The notes beneath the pieces are model-generated. The model was not told where the DNA came from. It worked only from the letters and a program-made list of their open reading frames with translations, and ran no database searches. A stretch of DNA of 64,000 bases. Origin: Epiperipatus broadwayi (taxonomy: Eukaryota > Onychophora > Udeonychophora > Euonychophora > Peripatidae). The translations under genes and the position numbers were made by a program. Below, in pieces: positions 24,601 through 36,130 of this stretch (position 1 is its first letter; every line of letters begins with the position of its first letter). The stretch is taken from assembly GCA_028023455.1 (NCBI GenBank), contig JAQFVV010012405.1:746001-810000 (forward strand), read 5' to 3'.

Positions 24601-25399
24601 AATGATGGTACAATAAAATGCAATACAAAAACTTATCAGACTTTAAATTAATAACAATTAATCAAATAGCTTATTATAATAATTTCACAAAAGTAAAACA
24701 AAAAAGGGGGGGAATTTTATTTGCCGCAAAAAAATTACTTTAGTTATTTATATTACATGAAGATATTGAAAATAAAGTAATATTAAAGAATTTTTTTAAA
24801 ATTTTTTTTAACTTATTAAAACCTACTTATATTATAGATTTATCATCTAAATTTATATTAAAAGATATTTTAGTCCACTAGAGGGAACCTACGACTCCAG
24901 TTTTCGCTGTTTCAGGCTCCCTACTCTATTCACCAAAGTCATAATCCATTGTTGGATTCATAAAAAAAAAAGTTTACCAAAATGTAAGTGAATATCTGTT
25001 TTATTGTTTTTTCATCTTTAGAAGAAATTTTGAAACAGTTTTCATTCAATGATAATTGAAATTATCTATCGTTCCGTTTTATGCAAATGGTGCCTTTAGA
25101 AAGAGACAAAAGCTAGCTTAAATAATTCTTGGAATCATTAAAATATTATAAACCTTTTAAAAATAATTTTAAATGAAACCAAATATTTCTAAAAAGAATA
25201 GACACTAGAAATCCTAATTTTATTAAGAGAATAAACAAGAAATTCATTTGCACATCAAATCTCATAGAAAACATGGAATATAATATGTTAGCAATGATGG
25301 TTTTAGGAATTTTATCTTTGCATCAGATTTTAGAAGTGTTAAACAAGTTTCAATTTTTAATTCGATCTCAATTTTGGAATTGAACATTATAGAAAATAA
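21656..25399. other. A+T-rich non-coding stretch
   Basis: Short frames here have random composition. A (TA)n run lies at about 23590-23608. A short higher-GC patch at about 24870-24950 (ccactagagggaacctacga) has no recognisable coding or repeat signature. Confidence 0.45.
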
Positions 25400-26900
25400 C
25401 CTAAGCTATCGCCCTGCACAAAAATCTGGTTTCTCCGATGTTCAGGACAGAAGTTATCACCCCCCTTCCAGTGAATTGCCCCTCCCCCCCAAAAAAAAAA
25501 TCAATAAATAAAAATTTTTCAAATCAACACAGAACTACAATGAAGCTATTCCTGAGCAAAAAAATAATGATCTAAAGACAAAAATGAGTACAAATGATGT
25601 TTTAGACCTAAACAGAAACTTTAAGGCTACAAATTAATCATACTTTTTAAGCAATAATTTTCCAAAGTTTAACAACAAACTTTCAGATTATACTTGAATC
25701 ATTCATTACTAATCAAGACCTAAAATTCAATCAAAAGAAGCAGGATCCAACTAGTATCAACAAATAAAAATCATTGTGAACCCTGAAGGACTTTGGTTGG
25801 TGGGTTTAACAGCTGCTGTGAACATTTGCAGACACAGGAGTCTGATGATGATCAAGGGCGGATGTTCAGCTCCATTGACCTCAGTGTGCAAGATGATATG
25901 AAAAAATGATTTACTCTCATGGTGTGCAAGTAAATCCGGCTTGATTTCAAGACTACATGAATTAAATGTTGTATTGGTGGGTGTGAGTTTGCACTCCTTT
26001 TCCTCAAGTGTGGTGATAGTGGTCATAAGGGGCTTGGTTCATTTGAGGGGATGGTCGACAATCATTGTCTAGCCTGGGAATACCTGCCGGGAGGGTGAAA
26101 GTCACTACCTTCACATGGACTTCGCCATGAAGGGCTACTGCACCCCTTGTTGGATTATTTGATATGTCAGTGTTGATTTGCACTCATTATCATTAGGTTT
26201 CATTTGTTAGCTTTAAATTTAGTGCATTTGTAAAGCGGTTGGTCTGTTTTGAGCCACCGCCATTTTTTTGTAACATTGATGGAGTTCTGCTTTGTGGGCA
26301 TGGGTCTGCACTGCCCTTTTTTTCTTCAGGGGTGTCTGGTTGTAGACATTAGGTATCTGGTTTATGGTGTGGGCTGTTAACAATTTTGCCACTGCCCAGA
26401 ACCCCTGCCGGGCAGCTACATGGTCAAAGTTGGTGCTATTCCTGCTCTGGTTGGTTGCTGTGTCCCCTGATAGGCTGGTTTTGGGTGGTGTCAATCTGGC
26501 TCTTTACTCCCCAAGTGGTTCCTGCTTATTTGGACTGCTAATTGGGAGGTAGAGGTATTCTGAATGGTTTTGACGTGGCTCGGCTGTGGTTCGAGAGTTT
26601 ATTGCTTGGTGAACTTGGGCCTTGGACATCGCTGCCTGTTGTGGTGGTTGGCATAATGCTGGACTTCACCTATTCAGCTGAAGCATTTGAGTCTTCACTT
26701 CGGGGGGCCCAGGGGTCAGACCATTGGGTGATGGTTAACTTCTCGACAGCCAGGCCATGTGGATCCACGTACAGATACACATTAATCACATTACAGCAAT
26801 TTTTATTGATGTAATTATTTTTGAACCTATGTACATTTTACCTTGTTACATTGAATCACTGTGTAAACCTCAATGGGTAAGTGTACCCAAAATTTTTTAA
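25400..26900. other. GC-rich island of unknown origin
   Basis: Base composition changes abruptly. 25760-26880 has roughly balanced GC, with G+T excess on the plus strand, in a window that is otherwise mostly A+T. C-runs and A-runs occur near 25458-25500. Open frames of 60-91 codons occur on both strands (25757-26026 and 26219-26494 minus; 26364-26552 and 26542-26814 plus). None shows a motif I recognise, and frames overlap on opposite strands, so I do not call a gene. An LTR, a DNA-transposon remnant or recently acquired DNA are possible. Confidence 0.5.
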
Positions 26901-29900
26901 TCTTTTATTAATAAAGGTTACTTTGAGGGGAAAAGGTTACTATTGCTAAATAATAAGAATAATAACACAAGTTATGTCTCATTTATCATATGAAAAAGAA
27001 AATTGCAGATCTCTTTTATAATCTGAAGATTAACTGAAACATTAAAAATAAATAAATGAAATTACTTGAAAAAGAGCAAAAATTGAAAAAACGTGGTATT
27101 ATTGTAAACCACTAACTTGTTGCATCTAAATTTCAATTTTTATTTTTGTTTTCTCCATTTTTTTTTTTCTGAAAAATGCAGCTATTAAAAGAAAATAGAA
27201 TAGTTAGTGCTAGTTAATGAAAATAACTTAGAAAGTATTAATTTGAAATAGTGAAGAATTGTAGCTAAAATGATTTATTTACAAATGACATGACATCCAA
27301 GTTATTGATTATCATTATATTGGCAGCTAGAATGCTGAAAAAATATATTATTTAATGTTTATAAGAGCTATTTAATGAAAAATTAATTTCCCAAGTATTC
27401 ACCAAATGGATATACTGTTATGCAAAATTCTTATTAAATGAAATAAATTGAAATATGTGTATATATAGATAATTTGTTCCACACACTAAGCCTAGAGTTT
27501 ATTTACTATCCACCATAACCTTTAAACAAGAAAAAAAAAATCACAAATATATATGTAAAATTATATATCAAATTAATTGCAGTATACATATTTGTTTCAA
27601 ATACAGTACTCTATATGTAAATTTGAAAGTTTTATTTTAGTCAAAATCAAACTTTTAAAAGAAGAAAACTAACACTAATGAAAAGCAAGAAATGTCATAG
27701 AACATTGTTCCATATTCAGAATAGCTGCCTTTTTACATACATTTTTTTTTTCTTGCTACTTCATATTTATTTTTTAACTGTATTTTTCTGGTTCATAGTG
27801 AAACTAAAATTGAACTTTTAAAAGCCTAAAATGAAATGCCTAAATAAACATACCCTAATAAAAAGTCATAAAAAGTTATAGATTATTAATATAGTTATTC
27901 AATATTCAGATGTTTTTCTCTCTTGTTTGAAAATTGTTTCTCAATGTCTACATTAATTAATTTTCTAACTCCACTTTTTTACCTTGGGGATAAAATTATA
28001 TAGATATTAGCAGAATTATATAGAAGTAAATGTTCAGTAAAAATTGTCCATTTTATCAATTCTATATTTTATTAAGTATTTATTTGTAAAACATTTATAT
28101 TAAGAGTTACTACTAAATAACATTTTGATGTCAATGCCACATAGTGTACTACTGTTTTCATTTAAAAAATAATCTGTGTATTATTTTTATTTTTTTTTGT
28201 AATGAAATTTATCTCTCAACAGCTTGGCAATTTGAAATCTTTATTTTTAAAAGTGTAGCAAATTATTTTTTACTGGTTGACAATACAGATCACTTTGCCA
28301 AGTTGTTTTTACTTGAAATCTTAATTTTAAAAAAAATTTCAGAAATTTCATTAAAAATGGTTTCCGTTTAATCAAAATGGCCATTAAAACATTAAAATTT
28401 TATTTTAGTTATGCAAACAATGTATAATACTGTTAAAATTTATGTCATATTAGTGAATAAACAATCACATTTTATATGCATATATGCATATGTCAAAGAT
28501 ATCCATTTATATGCAAAACATTATCTGGTATTTATAATGTCATATTAATGAATAAACAGCACACATTTTAATAACATGCACATCCATTTATATATTATGT
28601 ATATCTTGAAGAGTAGTCCATCACAGATATATTTTCATAATTGTTCACAACATTCATTAGTTTTCTATTTATTTTTCCATTGTTGCCTTTGGTATTTTGA
28701 ACATTATTGACTGCAAAGTATATATTTGCCTTGATTACCAACTCTCTTTTGTTTTTTTAAGCTTCTCAGTGATTCAATATACATCACTAATATATTTATT
28801 CAACTATACTCTTTGATAAACTAGACCAATCTTTATTAATGTTTTAGTTTCATGGAATTCCCAATTGAATTGAATCAATGCTGATGGAGGTAGTGATGAA
28901 GTGAAAATTACAATCATTTATATTATATAGTGAGAATTACTATACCATTTTATATGTTTCTTCCTAGTTTATGTATGTAGTTATCTTCAAATTTTTAGTT
29001 CTCATCACTAAATTCTCTCAATAAATATGGCTTCAGAACTTCTCATCAATTAAAATAAATAACAAAATGCAAATGTCTAAACTACAAACTAATTTGTTTA
29101 TTGCTAATTTATCAGTTCCAGCCACTCTCAAATGAATGTGGTCATACCAATATTAGGGAATACAAAGATAGAAAAATAAAATAATATATTAGAGATGAGT
29201 TTTGCAATGACTTACTTTATGAACTAATCTATGAATGATATATGTTAAAACTGTGTGAAAATGCAGCCCACATGATTGAATTTGTTTCTATTCACAAATA
29301 AAGGGAAAATATTTTATTGGCTATTTTAAGAATTTAATTTGGGGTAAATATATCAATTTCATTTTCTTCAGCAAAATGAATATCTAAAATAAGTCTTGTA
29401 ATTTTTTTTTCTATCTTCTAGACATAAACTTAAACTACAGATGAAATCAATTGTTTTTTTTAATTAATGGTTGTATGTATTGCATATAACATAAAAAATT
29501 GTAGATGTGATTCCAAATGTGCTCTTCATAATCCAGTATATCAAATGCATGATAAACATTGATTTTTTTCTGAGAAATTACTTCATTTACTACATAGTTA
29601 ACATGAAAATAAATGTTGAAACCAGATTATATTGCAATTGTTATTTTTGTTTTTATTATGTGTTTACTACAATACTCATCAGACCAAATCATATTGATCT
29701 GGTATTTATTATCCTCTATGTAAAATAGTTATATATTTATTTATTGTCTTTTAATAGGTGTCTATCTTAATGAGAAATAATTTATTTAACAAATCATATC
29801 AACTTTGTCAAGGGACCACTTCTCATGATTATTGTACTTGTTTTTCATATTTTGTTGTGAAAAACATCTTTTAAAACAGTGCCATAAAATATTGGGAAGA

Positions 29901-30144
29901 GTTGCCAACAGACAGTGTATGTTAACTCAAAAAATCATGGGAGATGATTTGTTTGCTTCATCCATTTTTTAATTTTGCTGAATGATTTTGTTACAGCAAC
30001 TGCACTGTTTTGTGGAGTATAGTTGTGGCTTAAAATTTTAAGATTTTATGTTTCATTGCTTAATGATAAAATAAATTGATAGTGAAGTTTAAATACATTA
30101 AAAGCATAGACTAAGTAAATTAATTTTACACATCACATGATCAC
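26901..30144. other. A+T-rich non-coding stretch with weak repeats
   Basis: Two imperfect direct repeats of about 95 bp occur near 28443-28595 (gtcatattagtgaataaaca, then gtcatattaatgaataaaca). A weaker diverged pair lies near 27640-27910. No gene recognised. Confidence 0.45.
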
Positions 30145-30525
30145 TATAGTGGTGGCTATGGTTGTTAAAGAGCCAAAGACACTAAAATGTATGGGTACTG
30201 AACTGGGTTCAGACTCGTATGACTATATAAGCTATTGAGCTTAGATTGAAAATATTATTGTGTTTTCAATTTTATTCTCATGGTTTTGTAGTTAAGTAGA
30301 GATAAAAGGTGGCTGCTGGAGGGTTGTATTAGATCCTAAGATCTAGGTGCAGTGCTCTCAGATCCAAAGCTCCTCACTGATGAAGGCCACAAGCCAGAAA
30401 CTAGTCTGGGAATATTGGATGAGTAGGCACTGGATAGAGATTTTATGCACAAGCCTTCTGGAATCCATTGATTACTCTGGTTGGCACTGAGTGGCACTAC
30501 TGTATGGAGAGTTTTGTCTGGTTTA
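30145..30525 (+). mobile_element. tRNA-headed SINE-like repeat carrying a hammerhead ribozyme
   Basis: The 5' part has an A-box-like tggctatggttg near 30153 and a B-box-like gggttcagactc near 30205-30216, about 50 bp apart as in a tRNA-type Pol III promoter. From about 30238 the sequence belongs to a family also present at 62682-63090 (minus) and 63091-63238 (plus). It contains the hammerhead core at 30362-30423 and ends near gttttgtctggttt. The tRNA-like head is seen only in this copy, so head and ribozyme body could be neighbours rather than one element. Retrozymes and some SINE-like repeats of flatworms carry similar ribozymes. Confidence 0.6.
30362..30423 (+). ncRNA. Type I hammerhead ribozyme, core apparently intact
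   Basis: CTGATGA lies at 30377-30383. Stem II is ggc / gcc with a cacaa loop, and GAAA lies at 30397-30400. Stem III is the minimal AC-ta-GU, and the cleavage triplet GTC lies at 30404-30406, so cutting is predicted after C30406. Stem I pairs ctca (30373-30376) with tggg (30407-30410), one pair being G-U. An internal loop follows, then gatcc (30361-30365) pairs with ggat (30417-30420). All invariant core nucleotides are present. The actagt across stem III is palindromic, which would let two molecules form a stable dimer. Confidence 0.8.
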
Positions 30526-31770
30526 AATTAATTTCATTGTATGTGAATGTCTTTAGTTGGTACTATTACAAAAATCATTTAGATATTACGTGCATATGGA
30601 TAATTTTATATACAGTTTTTTATTATAAATATTATTTATATTATGTCTAAATTCCTGCTTTTATTTATTTATTGATATGATATAACTTGTTAATGTTATG
30701 TGTATATACTGTTTGTATTATGTAGATTTGAAAGTATATAGTTAGAAGCAATTTATATTCTATATATATTTATAACTAAATAATGTATGTGATATAATAT
30801 AAAATTAAATATATTAAATTAAGACCCAGTGTAAAAAAAATCAAAACACTCTCTTGCTTTATATATATCTTGAATTAAATATTTTCATGGATTGTTATTA
30901 GAATAAGTAATAGAGATGAGATTATATTCATGTAAACACAGATAACTTTTGCCTTTTGTTGTTACCAGACTATCAATTACTATTAATTGAAAATCTCTCT
31001 GAAGCTAAACAAATTTCTCCATTAACCCATAATAGCTCTTTTATTGGGGGGGGGGGGTCTTTCAACACCTTAATGTCTGGACAGAATTGATAGTTTTATT
31101 TAAATATAAAAATAATTTTTAGGCACAATAGTCATTTATTTTAAATATTTTTATACAGTTGATTATTCTGATGATAGAGCATAAAATTTATTATTTAATA
31201 TAAAGTAAATGATAATGTAGACTTAAAAGCTCATTGCAGAATAAAAGCATCTTAGTATTGCTTTATAGGAAAACAGTAAAAGTGAAAAACCCTACTCACT
31301 AAGCTTGCAAATTGTCAAGTAGTAAGTGTTTGAATACTTTTTTATCTTTGTTTTATCTTCTAGCTAAGAATAGCTAAATATCTATTTAGTGACCAATATT
31401 GGATGTTTAACTGGATTGGCTACTTGAAGAAGTCTTAAGTCTGATTGGAATCTGAATAAAATTTTGTATTTTTAAATGGAGTTTGAACCCAACTCATGGA
31501 CATGGAAAGTGGATGCAATGCTGTTGTACCATGATATTTTATACATCAATTTGTATATAAAATGTATTGTTATCACTAATAACCACAAAATACAAACAGT
31601 GTTATACTTGTACATATTTTTTGCATATTGCACAATAAAATGTTAGTTGTTTTTTTTTTTTTAGAAATTTGGATTCCAAAATAAAGATGTTTTCTATTTT
31701 TGTCAAGCATTGATTCAACTGGTTACACTGGTAACAAATATATTAAATTTATTACAAAATAGAAACAATA
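30526..31770. other. A+T-rich non-coding stretch
   Basis: There is an 11-G run near 31046-31056 and a B-box-like ttgaacccaactc near 31485. No gene recognised. Confidence 0.45.
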
Positions 31771-31884
<114 letters not shown>

Positions 31885-32560
31885 TCAGTTTTATCTATTT
31901 ATACAAAGTGCTGTACAATGAGAATTTTTCATAGAATCAAGCATAAAAGATTATTGCAAATCATTGAAAGTATCTGATCCAGGCATTTTCTCCACAAAGG
32001 CAGGCTGCTAATGTTTTTATGAAGTCTTATTTATTAAAACTTCAGCTACCATTTCTGTGGACACTTTTTCAATGTTTGTGGATCACAGTTTTTGTAAATA
32101 TTTTCAACAACCTGATCCATTTATTTCTGACCATGAGATTCTCATCATTGAATCATCCTATATGATATTTTCCTAAAAATATGCATATGCCTGAGAAAGC
32201 ATATATTATACTTGATATAGTGGATAGAAAAAGATTAATCAAAATGAAATCAGTTATTGGAATAGATCATTCTTTTTTATTTTTCCTGGTATATTAAATT
32301 TTATTTATGTCTTATTTATTGAAAAAAAAAGCTGCACTTTTATTATCTAGGCACAGTTATATGTTAGACAAATAATCACATGACACTATCTCCTTATTTG
32401 CACTCTCTACATTAGGGGCAGTATTTTAATTATTTACTCTACTGAACTATACTATCATGTTGAATAAAGAATGTGGGCACTAAATAGTGGTGTAAATTAA
32501 TTTCTGACAATTATCCATCTTCAATGAGGAGTATTGAATTTGCTCTCACACTTTTACCAA

Positions 32561-32600
<40 letters not shown>

Positions 32601-32604
32601 CTTG

Positions 32605-32638
<34 letters not shown>

Positions 32639-34154
32639 CAAGTTAATAACCTGAATTCAAAACACCTTAAAAGATTCTGAACTCAATCTAACTTATTTGC
32701 TAGCCACATAGTTCATTTTTAAATTGTTTTAAATTCAAAACCACATTGCAAAAACTTAATCATTAGATAAAGAAAATAGCAATTTAATTATTTCTAAAAT
32801 AAGATGTGTGTATATATATATATATATTAATCTTTTCATTATTATAAGAAAATTTATTAATTTTTGGTATTGCTTGAGAAATTAATTCTAAATATTAGAT
32901 ATTAGAACAAATTGATTATATATTTAAATGTAGAGGAATTATGAAGAATATGTTGTTAGAGATTATGAGTGGTGTAAGAGATTGATGTCATTAATTGATC
33001 GTAAATAAGTATTTGATGAGGAGAACAAAAGATAGATATATGATATAATATATGGTACCTGCCTTTTCAGGAGAATAAATTGCTTTAGAAAAGCAATAGA
33101 AAATTATTGCCAAATTTTTTTACATAATTGTCAGTAATTATTGGTATAGTTACTGGATTTTGTATATATTAGGTACTCTTCCAAATTTCAGACATATTAT
33201 TTCACAGATTCTAAGATTTTCTTGATATGGTAAACTGTTATCAAGGTAGTCTACTATTGATTTTTATTTAATTTTCTATAAAAACAATATATTTAAGTAA
33301 AGAATATTTCAACTTCAGTGAGAAAAAGTTGTTTTTTTTAATAACAATTGTATGCAGGCTTCCAGTGTAGAATAATAAACCATAGAATTTTTAAACATTT
33401 AGTAATGGAAAAAAATCCTAACTCTTGCCTTTGTAAATCAGATATTTATTTTCCTTATGTAACTTAAAGCAGTTAGCTGCCAGATTAATGGTTTCTAGAT
33501 CAAAGTTTAACTAGTCATTTTTGATTCTTGAAGGTTATGTGTTCTTCTGAGGAATAACTCATTCTCTTATTTTTCTCAATAGAATATTTATAAATATTAT
33601 AAAAAGTTTTTGAAAGTAAATATGAATAAACCAGAATGTTTACATGAAGAGATTTAATAATGATAGAAACAAAGTAGCTTTTGGTTTTTATTTTATTACT
33701 TTTTATAAAATTCATATAACTAGATAATAATAATCCTCCCTGAAAAGTCACCATTCATTGTGTTAGTATCTGCAGTTTGAAAAAATATTAAGCAGGTAAA
33801 AATAAAAAATTAGAAATTTGTAAACTTGAATTCATAAATTCTTTAGGCACAATGCCTGTATGAGAGCCATCAAAATCATTTCTCAATTGTCCACTTTATT
33901 TTCCAATGCACTCATTCATATGGTTGTACACTCTTTCTCTATCATGTTTTATTATTGTATTAAATTTGACTGAATTTAATAATGATGGCATTTTACTTGT
34001 AGTTTTATGTTGGGATACTTGAATTGTTAATTGTTTTTAGAAAAATTCAAACTCTATTTATATTTTTTGAGTTCATTTAATTGTTAGTAATAATACATAC
34101 AATAGTATAGATTTCAACATTTTGAATGATATTTTTCTTCCCTCTTCTTGCTTA
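31885..34154. other. A+T-rich non-coding stretch
   Basis: Apart from the (TA)n palindrome listed separately and a (TG)(TA)n run near 32806-32827, I see nothing supported. Confidence 0.45.
32563..32646. repeat. (TA)n tracts ending in a perfect palindrome
   Basis: A (TA)n run at 32563-32597 is followed by a palindrome, 32597-32646, that reads ttaacttg...(TA)n...caagttaa. It could extrude as a cruciform. Confidence 0.9.
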
Positions 34155-34270
34155 GTGACAGTTCTAACACAGGGATTGAATTGGTAACCTTTATATTCCT
34201 GAATACTGAATGTAAGGCTATGATGTAACCAGTTAGGTTCTTCTTGCAATGCCTTTTTTGTTCAGATAGG
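34155..34270 (-). repeat. tRNA-derived SINE-like fragment
   Basis: On the minus strand an A-box-like taactggttacat is followed by ccttacattcagtattcagg and a B-box-like ccaattcaatccctg. The same middle block appears at 62421-62575, which argues for a family. The tRNA of origin is unclear. Confidence 0.45.
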
Positions 34271-34354
34271 ATAATTGTATGTATATGTTAAATATATATG
34301 GGTGTGTATATATAATATAAATAAAATGGTGATTAATTAAAAATTATTATAATA

Positions 34355-34386
34355 ACAATAAAAATAATAAATATAATGGTAATTAA
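34355..34386. repeat. Left arm of a 32-bp perfect inverted repeat
   Basis: It is exactly complementary to 36009-36040. Together the arms bracket the LINE A copy and the hairpin element. Confidence 0.85.
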
Positions 34387-34394
34387 TTTTAGCA

Positions 34395-35790
34395 AAGTTA
34401 TATATCAAATGTCTAAATGATAAAGATGTACTGGAAGATTGGAAGAATGCAGTAATAATATTAATATTTTAAAAAGGCAATAAAGAAGATATTAGAAATT
34501 ACAGACCTATCAGCCTTTTGTCAGTTTTGATAAAATGTTTACCAAGATAATTACAACTCGTCTACAGAGAACTTTGGATTTCCACCAACCAAGAGAACAA
34601 GCTGGATTTAAAAGTGGTTTTAGTGCAATAGATCATATCCAGGTATTGAGAGAAGTCATAGAAAGGACAAATGAATATGAGTTGTCATTATGTTTTGGAT
34701 TTGTAGATTATGAAAAGGCATTCGATTCTATACACATTTCTTCAGTGATTAAAGCATTGGATCATCAAGGTATAGATCCGGGATATTGTCATATTTTAAA
34801 GAATATTTATAAAAATGCAACAGCAACAATTAGATTACATAATGATACTGGAAAAATCAACATTAAGAAAGGTGTAAGGCAAGGTGACTCCATATCTCCA
34901 AAACGTTTTACAGCAGTGCTGCAAGAAGTATTTTGTGGATTAAAATGGGAAACTAAAGGAATGAAAGTAAATGGAGAGTATTTAAGTCATTTAGATTTTG
35001 CAGATGATGTAGTTGTTTTTGCAAATAATGCTTCAGAGCTGCAGGAAATGTTGCAAGAGTTAGCAGATGAAAGTAGAAAAGTAGGACTAAAGATAAATGT
35101 TAAAAAGTCTAAAGTATTGTTTAATCGATTTGCTCAAAATATGAAAATAAAGATTGATTATGAAGAATTAGAAGAAGTTAACAGTTACAAATACCTAGGT
35201 CAGATTATTAATACAGATGGAAACATAATGGAGGAAATTAATCATAGAATTAAACTTGGTTGGAGTGCTTTTGGTAGAAATAACTTGATACTAAAAGGAA
35301 ATATGCCTATGTGTTTGAAAAGAATGGTTTTTAACAAATGTGTTTTACCAGTTCTTACTTATGGATCTGAGACTTGGAAACTTAATAGAAGAGCAATACA
35401 GAGACTTCAGACCACTCAAAGGAGTATGGAGAGATGTATGTTGGGAGTAACAAGAAGAGATCGAAAACGCAATGTATGGGTAAGACAACAAACAGGTGTT
35501 ACTGACCTTATTGAAAAAATTAAAAGATTGAAATGGAGTTGGGCTGGACATATTGCTAGAAGAAATGATAATAGATGGACAATTGAAATTTTGAACTGGA
35601 TTCCAAGAGATTGTAAAAGACCCAGAAAGAGATCACATGTGAGATGGATGGATGAAATAAGAAAATGTGCAGGGGTGTTGTGGAAAAGAGGCTAAAGATC
35701 GGAGAAGATGGATTAAACTTGGAGAGACCTTCATCATGCAGTGGATTGATAATGGTTGATTATGATGATGATGATGATGATGAATTAATT
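34395..35790 (+). mobile_element. LINE A copy 3: best-preserved RTE-like LINE, 3' end complete
   Basis: It begins in the segment before the RT (rc. 34395-34530, encoding an EDIRNYRPISLL-type motif in another frame) and runs through the RT and C-terminal domain. It ends in an aatggttgattatgatgatg-type tail with a (ATG)n run at 35760-35782, typical of RTE-like LINEs. The endonuclease is missing, so the copy is 5'-truncated. Confidence 0.9.
34535..35759 (+). pseudogene. LINE A reverse transcriptase plus C-terminal domain
   Basis: An open frame of 386 codons (34535-35695) carries RT motif A, DYEKAFDSIH (residues 58-67). GVRQGDSISP follows at 113-122, the catalytic LDFADDVVVF at 153-162, and a thumb block at 218-250. 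The C-terminal domain at 277-376 includes SETWKLNRR, LKWSWAGHIARR and HVRWMDEIRK. The frame lacks one residue after LHNDT relative to copy 1. A frameshift near 35688 moves the last residues (KDRRRWIKLGE) out of frame; their stop is TGA 35757-35759. A second frameshift near 34530 cuts off the upstream motif. All catalytic residues are present in the main frame. Confidence 0.9.
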
Positions 35791-35797
35791 ATTATAT

Positions 35798-36003
35798 ACG
35801 GTCTTTCAATCCACAGAAGTACTTTTGGTTGATTCCTTAACCGTATTCAACTGCCATTAAATTCAAAAACATAATTGAATTAAATGTCATCAATTCCAAT
35901 CCCATGAATCCTGTTCACTTCCATTATGTTTTGAATTTAATGACAGTTGAAGAGGGTTAAGGAATTAACCAAAAGTACTTCTGCTGATTGAAAGACTGTA
36001 CAT
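35798..36003. mobile_element. Hairpin (foldback) element with about 80-bp arms
   Basis: 35798-35875 reads cggtctttcaatccacagaa and onward. 35925-36003 is its imperfect reverse complement, ending gattgaaagactgtac. About 50 bp separate the arms. It directly follows the LINE A tail. There is no coding capacity, so it is a MITE or foldback candidate. Confidence 0.7.
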
Positions 36004-36008
36004 GATAG

Positions 36009-36040
36009 TTAATTACCATTATATTTATTATTTTTATTGT
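36009..36040. repeat. Right arm of the 32-bp perfect inverted repeat
   Basis: It is the reverse complement of 34355-34386, immediately outside the hairpin element. Confidence 0.85.
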
Positions 36041-36049
36041 TTTATATAT

Positions 36050-36130
36050 ATAATATAGGGGATTTGATCACATATTTTCAAGCTCCCTTCAGTCATCCAC
36101 TCTTTCTCATACAATCAATCCTCTATATTA
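36050..36130 (-). repeat. tRNA-derived SINE-like fragment, second family
   Basis: On the minus strand it shows gatcaaatcccc as a B-box-like block, with gagtggatgactgaagg upstream. The same sequence recurs at 55800-55860, where the B-box is the better gttcaaatcccc. Confidence 0.45.

Noticed and set aside
28144-28371. Plus-strand 75-codon frame
   Set aside because: Hydrophobic and F/I/L-rich because of T-runs; no start context or family signal.
31440-31540. Possible SINE head (B-box-like ttgaacccaactc)
   Set aside because: A single B-box-like block without a matching A-box at the right distance and no second copy seen.
35345-35551. Minus-strand frame inside LINE A copy 3
   Set aside because: Shadow of the C-terminal domain of the LINE protein on the plus strand.
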